Below, piece after piece: positions 1 through 6,725 of a stretch of DNA of 10,712 nt. Position numbers and translations under genes: made by a program. The notes beneath the pieces were generated by a model. That model was not told the origin of the DNA. It ran no database searches and was given only the letters and a program-made list of their open reading frames with translations. Source of the stretch: Acanthaster planci (Eukaryota; Echinodermata; Asteroidea; Valvatida; Acanthasteridae). Location: contig NW_019091581.1 of assembly GCF_001949145.1 (NCBI RefSeq), positions 306,153-316,864 on the forward strand. The letters run 5' to 3'. The stretch's first letter is position 1, and each line of letters begins with the position of its first letter.

Positions 1-1914
1 CCACCGTTCTTATAGAAGAGATTGATTCTACACATGGTGTACCAACAAACCTTCTCTGAGCCAGAATCACCGTTTTTATAGAAGAGATGATTCTACACAT
101 GGTGTGCCCAGAAACCTTCTCTCAGCCAGAAGCACTGTTCTTACAGAAAAAATGATTCTACTCATGGTGTACCCACCAACCTTCTCTCTGCCAGCACCTC
201 CGTTCTTATCGAAGAGATTGATTATACACATGGTGTACCAACAAACCTCCTCTCTGCCAGAACCACTGTTGTTATTGAAGAGATTGATTCTACACATGGT
301 GTACCCTAAAACTTTCTCTCTGCCAGAACCTCTGTTCTTATCGAAGAGATTGATTCTACACATGGTGTACCCACAAACCTTCTCTCAACCAGAACCTCCG
401 TTATTATCGAAGAGATTGATTCTATCCATGGTGTGCCCAGAAACTTTCTCTTTGCCAGATCCTCCATTCTTAGAGAACAGATTGATTCTGCACATATGGT
501 GTACCCAGAAACCCTCTCTCTGCCAGAACCACCATTCTTATAGAAGAGATGGATTTTACACATGGTGTATCCACAAACCTTCTCTTTGCCAGAACCACCA
601 TTCTTATAGAATAGATTGATTCTACACATGGTGCACCAACAAACCTTCTCTCTGCCAGAACCTCTGTTCTTATCGAAGAGATTGATTCTACACATGGTGT
701 ACCCACAAACCTTCTCTCAACCAGAACCTCAGTTATTATCGAAGAGATAGATTCTATCCATGGTGTGCCCAGAAACTTTCTCTCTGCCAGATCCACCATT
801 CTTAGAGAACAGATTGATTCTGCACATATGGGGTACCCAGAAACCCTCTCTCTGCCAGAACCACCATTCTTATAGAAGAGATGGATTTTACACATGGTGT
901 ACCCACAAACCTTATCTCTGCCAGAACCACCATTCTTCGAGAAGAGTTTGATTCTACTCGTAGTGTACCCAGAAACCTTCTCTCAGCCAGAAGCACCGTT
1001 CTTACAGAAAAGATGATTCTACTCATGGTGTACCCACCAATCTTCTCTCTGCCAGAACCTCCGTTCTTATCGAAGAGATTGATTATACACATGGTGTACC
1101 AACAAACCTCCTCTCTGCCAGAACCACTGTTCTTATTGAAGAGGTTGATTCTACACATGGTGTACCCAGAAACCTTCTCTCTGCCAGAACCTCTGTTCTT
1201 ATAGAAGAGATTGATTCTACCCATGGTGTACCCACAAACCACCTCTCTGCCAGAACCTCCGTTCTTATCGAAGAGATTGATTCTACACATGGTGTACCCA
1301 GAAACCTTCTCTCTGCCAGAACCACCGTTCTTATAGAAGAGATTGATTCTACACATGGTGTACCCACAAACCTTCTCTTCGTCAGAACCGGCATTCTTAT
1401 AGAAGAGATTGATTCTAATATGGTGTACAAACAAACCGTCTCTGAGCCAGAACCACCGTTTTTATAGAAGAGGTGATTCTACACATGGTGTACCCACAAA
1501 CCTTCTCTCAACCAGAACCTCAGTTATTATCGAAGAGATTGATTGATTCTACACATGGTGTACCCACAAACCTTCTCTCAACCAGAACCTCAGTTATTAT
1601 CGAAGAGATTGATTCTATCCATGGTGTGCCCAGAAACTTTCTCTCTGCCAGATCCACCATTCTTAGAGAACAGATTGATTCTGCACAAATGGTGTACCCA
1701 GAAACCCTCTCTCTGCCAGAACCACCATTCTTATTGAAGAGATGGATTTTACACATGGTGTACCCACAAACCTTATCTCTGCCAGAACCACCATTCTTCG
1801 AGAAGAGTTTGATTCTACTCGTGGTGTACCCAGAAACTTTCTCTCTGCCAGAACCACCGTTCTTACAGAATAGATTGATTCTACACATGGTGTACCACAA
1901 ACCTTCTCTCAGCC
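1..1914. repeat. 66-bp minisatellite array, about 29 units
   Basis: The segment is built from one unit of about 66 bp, with core words such as GAAGAGATTGATTCTACAC, ATGGTGTACCCACAAACC and TTCTCTCTGCCAGAACC. Unit starts near 1, 67, 132, 197 and 263 give spacings of 66, 65, 65 and 66. The array enters from the left window edge, so its true start is unseen, and it stops abruptly near 1914, where the unit breaks off into unrelated DNA. Most units contain a short dyad, TACAC-ATG-GTGTA. Because 66 is divisible by three, both strands show open frames with 22-residue periodicity, up to about 210 codons on the minus strand at 802-1434. One-base deletions in units and in-array stops break every frame, so this is read as non-coding satellite DNA. 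An exon of a repetitive protein is a less likely alternative. Confidence 0.95.
132..1816. repeat. Higher-order (mosaic) structure inside the 66-bp array
   Basis: Variant units recur as blocks. A unit with ATTATACACA occurs at 221 and 1082, one beginning GCAC(T/C)GTTCTTACAG at 132 and 993, and AGTTATTATC at 731 and 1592. CATTCTTCGA occurs at 931 and 1792, and CTTAGAGAAC at 801 and 1662. All of these pairs are exactly 861 bp apart (13 units plus 3 bp). CTTAGAGAAC also occurs at 469, which is 332 bp (5 units plus 2 bp) before the copy at 801. This points to multi-unit duplication on top of single-unit expansion, as expected from unequal exchange or gene conversion. Not all units between the matching blocks carry the same variants, so the copies have since been mixed. 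Confidence 0.85.
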
Positions 1915-2610
1915 CAAACTGTCTGGTATTAAAATTTGGTCCATTTTTGACTACAGAGGGGACCAGCAACTTTGTAAGGACATGCACTGTTCGTGTACAT
2001 GTGAAGTGCTCTGCTGTTAAGTTCAAGCAACCTGCTCACTGCTGTTGTGACTGGCTCCCCGTAGGCATTTGTTGTTAGGGAACTCCTCTTAGGCCAAAAA
2101 AGTTTCTGGTTTCTGGTCAGCGCACATGTCGCCGTAAACCTGCACGTAGGCAAAATAAAAAGGTTTTTTATGTAGTATTATATGTTGTCCAAAAGCTGCC
2201 AAACTTGCCTTATCGACTGGAATCCTGCTACTGTGTTATTTTTATGTGTTGTGGATGGAGTGTGGTTGAGTAATATTGTACAGTAAAGGAGTCCCTCTAG
2301 GCCCCTGTACATTCAGCCGGGCACTCTTTTTCAGATGATGGAATTTCTATATTATACATGTACATTCACATCTGGGAACCAGACAAACGAGTATATGATC
2401 TATGTATGTCCTATGTACATCTACAAGCTGGAAATGCTTTTAAACAGTAAATAGCAAGGGGGCCAGTCTATTTCAGTGTTGGTAGTGGCAGTACCTATGC
2501 AGGGTCTTACTAATATCACCACCCACCTACATGTATCATAATGGTATGGTCCCAGTTACCCCAGAGGCAACATGGCTACTAATTTCTGAGATGGATTGAA
2601 GTAGGCGATT
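1915..2610. other. Unique DNA next to the array, no gene seen
   Basis: After the array ends the sequence becomes non-repetitive and mildly AT-rich. Open frames are short and have no recognisable domain. An AATAAA hexamer lies at 2155-2160 inside an A-rich run, but no coding segment upstream justifies calling it functional. Two copies of the palindromic octamer TACATGTA lie at 2355-2362 and 2528-2535. Confidence 0.6.
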
Positions 2611-2697
2611 TTGCCAAATTAAAATGGCAATTTTCCTTTTGAGGTTTAGCCAAAATATCCTTTTGGCAAATTTGCCGTGTGTTAAGTGTTAACACTT
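2610..2697. repeat. Cluster of short palindromes
   Basis: Four dyads fall within 88 bp. TTGCCA (2611-2616) faces TGGCAA (2625-2630) across 8 bp. TTTGCCAAA (2610-2618) faces its complement TTTGGCAAA near 2662-2670. GGCAAATTTGCC at 2665-2676 is a perfect 12-bp palindrome. AAGTGTTAACACTT at 2684-2697 is a perfect 14-bp palindrome. The symmetry is read directly. The role is unknown: protein-binding sites, a degraded foldback element or chance in AT-rich DNA are all possible. Confidence 0.6.
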
Positions 2698-3419
2698 TTC
2701 GGTCGAGCCTCGCTTCTTTTGATTAATGTGTTTTGGAGGTGTTGACGGTGGGTGGACGGTCTGTTGCGTGTTGACAGTAATTAGTATGACCGCCTATGCA
2801 TGCACTCGCAATTTGTGCTTTATATGTACATGTGTATCGTTTCTAGGAAAAAAGTGAGGGCCCAAAAAACAAGTGTTGCTTCACCACTTTTGGAGCCAAC
2901 CCCTGGCCAGAAATTGGAGACTTTTCTCTTTAGGCCTTAACATGCATAGTTTGCAGTATTGAATAACCTCAAGGCAAACGTTGTCAGGAACAGAGACGCT
3001 CAAGCCAACGAGGGTCATGTGATATTACTTGAACCTAATGACTTTCAAGTACCGGCATGACAACAAGCACAGGTGTGTCTTTAAGACTTTGTGTTAATTT
3101 TTTTAACATCGAAATAAAGTTGACTGAATGATGGCTTTGATTGGTTTCCCATAGCAACCATGGCAGGAAGAATTTCCTTTGTGTTGCCTTGCCCAGAAAC
3201 TGAAGAATAGGTGGGCATGGAGCTCATCCCTGGCTGATGATGCAGTTGACCTGAGAACAAGGCTGTGCAGGAACCACCCCAGGGGCTGCAGAGTCAGCCG
3301 CACACAGAATACTGCATGACTAGGGTCTGTCGACTGGTTCAGTGGTACGTCATTCTTTTTGTAGGTGTTTGCAGATTAGTCATGTTAGTAGAATGCCACT
3401 TTCCTAGTTTTACCCAGAT
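2698..3419. other. Mostly featureless intergenic DNA
   Basis: No convincing gene is seen. A small open segment at about 3155-3307 on the plus strand follows an acceptor-like TTTCCCATAG and runs to a stop, but it has no clear donor and no recognisable motif. An ATG at 3160 in good Kozak context (ACCATGG) opens only 16 codons before TAG. Confidence 0.5.
3113..3118 (+). promoter_or_regulatory. Canonical polyadenylation hexamer AATAAA
   Basis: AATAAA sits in ...CATCGAAATAAAGTTGACTG..., preceded by a T-rich stretch. The context resembles animal mRNA 3' ends. No coding exon was identified upstream on this strand, so the hexamer may mark the end of a transcript starting outside recognisable exons, or be a chance match. 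Confidence 0.3.
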
Positions 3420-3440
3420 GTCTGTTTTTTAAAAACAGAC
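3420..3440. repeat. 21-bp perfect palindrome with one central base
   Basis: The arms GTCTGTTTTT and AAAAACAGAC are exact reverse complements around a single T. It lies 12 bp before a second, longer hairpin (3453-3501). It could be a small hairpin or a cruciform-prone site. No transposon ends were recognised around it. Confidence 0.85.
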
Positions 3441-3452
3441 CTCCAAAATTCT

Positions 3453-3501
3453 GTTTCCTTTTTTCCCTTCTGGCTCAAAAGAAAAAATGGGAAAAGGAAA
3501 C
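3453..3501. repeat. Purine/pyrimidine hairpin
   Basis: A pyrimidine arm starting GTTTCCTTTT and ending in CCC pairs with the purine arm GGGAAAAGGAAAC, with two unpaired Ts in the left arm and a loop of about 21 bp. An inner TTTTTTC/GAAAAAA pairing is an alternative fold. The strand asymmetry (all-Y arm, all-R arm) is unlike the surrounding DNA. Confidence 0.65.
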
Positions 3502-3951
3502 ACAAATGGGAATGCATTGATTTTCACCTCTATGAATTCCAGTTCAATGACGGTCGCACACAGCATGCATGTGTACAGCTCTTTTCTTGTAGTTGCCTTA
3601 AAAACAAGGCTGCCTTCATTTGCATGATCGTCGAAATGACCAAAGATCCAGCAGCGCCATGTATATCAAGTATTGCACAGCACAGTGAACTATCTGAACA
3701 CGCATCTCATGTGTGTGAGTCGATTTGTGCTTGCTGCGCTACGCTGCCCCGTGCACCTGTTGTGGGCATTTAGCGCGTGCTGAGCATGTTTATCACAGCC
3801 TTGAATTCAAGTCTATCATGTCAGTCAGTGGTTCCCAATTGCAGTGGTTGTATGAATTGGAATATTGTACATAACAAGTCGGGAACCAACTACTCCACGG
3901 TCGTGCACATGTGTTTTCGTGGTCCTTGCACTAGTTTTCTAGCCACAGTGG
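3502..3951. other. Intergenic DNA, no gene supported
   Basis: An open frame runs from about 3777 to 3995 on the plus strand (72 codons), but it overlaps structured non-coding DNA at its 3' end. It has no recognisable motif and lacks a good initiation context. Nothing else is seen. Confidence 0.5.
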
Positions 3952-3981
3952 GCAGCACCGGGCGGCACCACCCGGTACTGC
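3952..3981. repeat. GC-rich hairpin
   Basis: GCAG-C-ACCGGG pairs with CCCGGT-A-CTGC across the 8-base loop CGGCACCA. That gives ten pairs with one internal mismatch. It is the most stable small stem seen in the window and lies about 30 bp upstream of the palindromic element at 4008-4105. Confidence 0.75.
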
Positions 3982-4007
3982 AAATTTCCACCTGACTCTC
4001 GGGTTCA

Positions 4008-4105
4008 AATTGGCTTATACCCGTAAATAGGGCCCGACGAATACTCCTCCGTCATATACGATGGAGGAGTTTTCTTCAGGCCCTGTTGTGGGTCTATAAT
4101 TGGCT
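4008..4105. mobile_element. 82-bp foldback element with 8-bp flanking direct repeat (MITE or miRNA-type hairpin)
   Basis: AATTGGCT occurs at 4008-4015 and again at 4098-4105. The 82 bp between are almost entirely palindromic. The central 54 bp (4030-4083) fold into a stem of 24 positions with three mismatches and one G-U pair: the arms GGGCCCGACGAATACTCCTCC and its partner close on the 6-base loop ATATAC. A lower stem continues outward (ATACCC at 4017-4022 against GGGTCTAT at 4090-4097) with a bulge. An 8-bp duplication is the size made by hAT-type transposases (established knowledge), and palindromic MITEs are a known source of microRNA hairpins. No transposase is encoded here, so mobility would depend on a partner elsewhere. 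If transcribed, the hairpin resembles a short pre-miRNA. An independent origin with a chance flanking repeat is possible. Confidence 0.6.
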
Positions 4106-5680
4106 GTGCCACCCAGCACGGATTTTCCAAAACATGAACTGAAATATTACTGAAAATTCAGAGATGCCAACTTGTGTGATTTAGGTGTAATTTTTACGAT
4201 TTAGTCCGTTTTAATATGACTGTACGATCCAGACTAAGATTTTCCAACTCGAAAGGTACAAAACAATTCAGTTGTGTATAAACTCTATGTAAGCTACTGG
4301 TAGCATGGAGCCTCATAATGTGCACGTCAGAAATGTGTCGCTGGCATCCTGCACTTAGTGCATACAAGAGTAGTTGTAGAAACCAGCGTGGTTGAATCAT
4401 CTGTTCACCCTGATTAACGCTATGATGAACAGTTCAGGGGGCGAATAAGCACTATGATATGATTGTGTACGTCCATATGCAGCTGTACATGTACTGATAT
4501 TGTACATACGTGTGTCAAACATCATGATCATGCTGAAATTGACCGATATTTGGTGACCAACTGGACTTGTTTTGCACCTTGGCAGCAAGTGAGCAAAGGA
4601 CAAATACACCACAAAAATGGTCCTTTATTGCAAAGCCTTGTCCTGGAGAAGCTTATGTGTTTTGCAAGGCATGTAACTGTGACATGATAAACATTGCCCA
4701 CGCTGGATCTTACAACACCGAGAAGCACATTTGTTAGGCCAAGAAAAAATAGCGTTGCTTCTGATTAAATAGGATCTGTAGGTAAGGATTTTTAAAAATA
4801 ATTTTTGTGCTGATTGAATGGGACGAAGTTGCCAAAAAATGTTTCAAAAGTGATTCAAATAAAAACTTGCCAGATTTAATGTGAAAATATAATCAACAAA
4901 TAATTACAATTCACACTTGCACAGTGCTAGTCAGGTAAATACAAGTGTTTTGACGTGAAAAGAAGTTGTTAACAGGGGGTCATTTTGAAAGAAAAGACGA
5001 CAGGATTTTTGGAAACTGTTTTTTCTAATTTGCTGATGAAAATTCTTTGGGGTTACTCCAAAAAATTAGGGTCGGTTGGGAAACCGGAACAAGAAGTGCG
5101 ATAAGATTACACTTTTTCCCTTTGAAAATTTGGCATCTCTGATTAAATGTACCAATTTGATCGTATTTGAAGCATTAAGAACTGCGCTCACTACGCTTTG
5201 CAATGCAAAAATTTACCCAGCACTAATATGGTCCTAGCTAGAACACTAAAAGGCATGGTGTGGAGTTAAAACTCTCATGATGTACGTGTGCTTCATGCAA
5301 CAGATTTTGTCGAAATATGTAGAACAGTCAACTTAAAAGCCATCAAATCGAACATGAAAAGTGAGTGGAACTTGACATGGTTGTAAGGAAAGAAAACCCC
5401 TGTCGTTATGCATTCTGCTCACCGCACTCAGTCATGCACTTTGACGCTAGTTTCCAGGATTTAAAGTTTGGTTTTTTCAAGCAGACCCTGTGGCATCTCT
5501 GAATAGTACATGTTTAGTAGTGTGCACACTTTCAGCATATCAATTGCATTTATGCACAGTGATACAAGCCAAACTAGACTATACACCAGAGGTATGATGA
5601 TTCATTCCGAATATGATAAAGAGCTGACATACATTGATCAAAGAAATATAAAAGGTACATGTAAATTGTCAAGTTCTTTC
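4106..5680. other. AT-rich DNA without a recognisable gene
   Basis: Open frames on both strands are at most about 75 codons and overlap each other, with no motif recognised. Local marks are an IR TTTGCA-A-TGCAAA at 5197-5209 and TACATGTA at 4486-4493 and 5656-5663. A repeated motif TGGCATCTCTGA lies at 4158-4170 (inverted), 5130-5142 and 5491-5502. Confidence 0.55.
4158..5502. repeat. Three copies of TTGGCATCTCTGA-like motif
   Basis: TCAGAGATGCCAA at 4158-4170 is the exact reverse complement of TTGGCATCTCTGA at 5130-5142. TGGCATCTCTGA recurs at 5491-5502 in the same orientation as the second copy. Outside these 12-13 bases the flanks are only loosely similar. The copies could be terminal remnants of a small DNA transposon or shared pieces of a dispersed repeat. 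No matching target-site duplication was found. Confidence 0.45.
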
Positions 5681-5925
5681 TTTGCCTTCCACCTCTGCAG
5701 TCTGGGTTCGATTCCCGGCTCGGTCCACATGTGGATTGGGTTTTCAGTCCCTACCCGATTCCGTTGGTTTTACCCGGAATATTCCTCTGGGGTTTTCTTC
5801 CCACCTCTAAACCTGTTAGTGCTTCTCATTGTCTCCTCTACAGGTTTCTTCATGTACAGTGCCTTGCGCATTTTTGAGGTGTCTATTACCAGAAATAGTT
5901 ACAAATGAAAATAATAATAACAATT
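5681..5925 (+). mobile_element. tRNA-derived SINE, 5'-truncated
   Basis: GGTTCGATTCC at 5705-5715 matches the RNA polymerase III B box. It sits in a T-arm-like stem CTGGG-TTCGATT-CCCGG. Upstream, the expected A box (TRGCNNAGYNGG type) and the first half of the tRNA-like head are missing, so the copy starts within the anticodon region. A tRNA-unrelated body of about 160 bp follows. The 3' part (around CAGTGCCTTGCGCATTTTTG) resembles the tail shared by many marine-invertebrate SINEs and their partner LINEs, and it ends in an ATAATAATAACAAT tract. Head, body and AAT-rich tail in this order define a SINE. The family is not named because I cannot search it. A 5' truncation is typical of incomplete reverse transcription, and the copy is probably dead. 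An open frame of 132 codons that crosses into it is not considered coding. Confidence 0.8.
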
Positions 5926-6243
5926 AAAGATGACCAGTCCGGTTTGCAACTCCGGGTGGAATAGGAGAGAAAATTGCTACAGAACTGAACCACTGGAATT
6001 TCATTTTAGAAGAGTTCCATACGGATTTTAGGATTTCATCTGCATTACTCTTGTATTTTATGAAATGATTGATTCTCAGATATTAAACAAGCGAAAATGA
6101 AAAGTTCAAAGAACTTGCTTCATAGTTTTATTTGAGTTAGGAAGTGAGTGGAACATCTAAAAGTTGCTTTGTCTTCAACTCATAACAGTCGCCTCGTTTT
6201 TCTTATGCTCTGTCGATACAGAGTACAAGATGTATACATGTAG
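5926..6243. other. Intergenic or intronic DNA, nothing recognised
   Basis: No coding segment is supported. A 26-base stretch at 6092-6117 resembles 5349-5374 (20 of 26 positions; both begin CGAA and end GAACTTG), suggesting a degraded dispersed repeat. A polypyrimidine-rich run followed by CAG at 6219-6221 looks like a splice acceptor. Confidence 0.4.
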
Positions 6244-6405
6244 GTCTACCTTGATGGAGCCAATCCAATTGGCCTCTCCAGCAACCACCCCTTTTGTGAC
6301 TACCAGGATGTTAACCTCTGTGACATCAAGGAGCTCCATCCAAGTCAGTTCAAGTCAAGCCCCAGGCAAGCTTGTCTTTCTTTTATTTCTGGTTCAATAT
6401 TGTTT
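6244..6405 (+). other. Possible exon, unknown protein
   Basis: One plus-strand frame is open from just after a TAG at 6241 to a TAA at 6406. It includes a protein-like run (YLDGANPIGLSSNHPFC, then DVNLCDIKELHP). Possible donors are AA|GTCAGT at 6343/6344 and a GC-type site at CCAG|GCAAGC near 6363. The upstream acceptor in this frame (ATGTAG) has a poor pyrimidine tract. The minus strand of the same stretch is also open and reads equally smoothly, and another plus frame is open from 6164 to 6430. I recognise no family, and the phase does not join neatly to the next candidate exon at 6726. This is an open segment worth testing, not a called gene. Confidence 0.18.
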
Positions 6406-6608
6406 TAACTTGTGGGAAAAAAAGAGATAAGTTACATGTACTATGATCAAAGTGACTGGAATTAATTTCTTTTTATCGCTTTTTGAACATTCACTCTAAT
6501 TTCATTTTCTCAAATCTTGCATTTCGTGACCGTCTTTTCCACTCAGGACAGTGTGAAAGAGAACCATTTTATGAATCTCTCAGACTGGGGTTATTTATGT
6601 TCCCTTTC

Positions 6609-6642
6609 AATTTTTCTTAATTTTTTTTTTAATTTTTCTTAA
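6609..6642. repeat. T-rich tract with duplicated AATTTTTCTTAA
   Basis: AATTTTTCTTAA occurs at 6609-6620 and 6631-6642, separated by a run of Ts. It could act as a polypyrimidine tract for an acceptor ending at CTTAAG, or it may just be low-complexity DNA. Confidence 0.6.
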
Positions 6643-6725
6643 GCAAGATGGCAGCATTGGTCAAAAATTAACGCTCATACGTGCATGGTCACTAAAACAA
6701 GTGAGATTGGATGCTTTAAATTTGA

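Noticed and set aside
76-2026. Long open frames on both strands of the left array (up to about 210 codons)
   Set aside because: They are produced by the 66-bp period. They overlap on both strands, are broken by 65-bp units and stops, and have no start context or recognisable domain.
3103-3303. Minus-strand frame of 66 codons, and a plus-strand open segment at 3155-3307
   Set aside because: Both strands are open over the same stretch. There is no recognisable protein and no consistent splice pair.
4000-4012. GGTTCAAATTG as a tRNA B box
   Set aside because: It matches only part of the B-box consensus. No A box or cloverleaf precedes it, and it overlaps the flank of the foldback element.
4397-4728. 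Overlapping open frames of 66-74 codons on both strands
   Set aside because: They are short, mutually overlapping, without a motif or splice context.
5510-5908. Plus-strand open frame of 132 codons
   Set aside because: Its second half is the SINE, including the B box, and the first half has no recognised motif.
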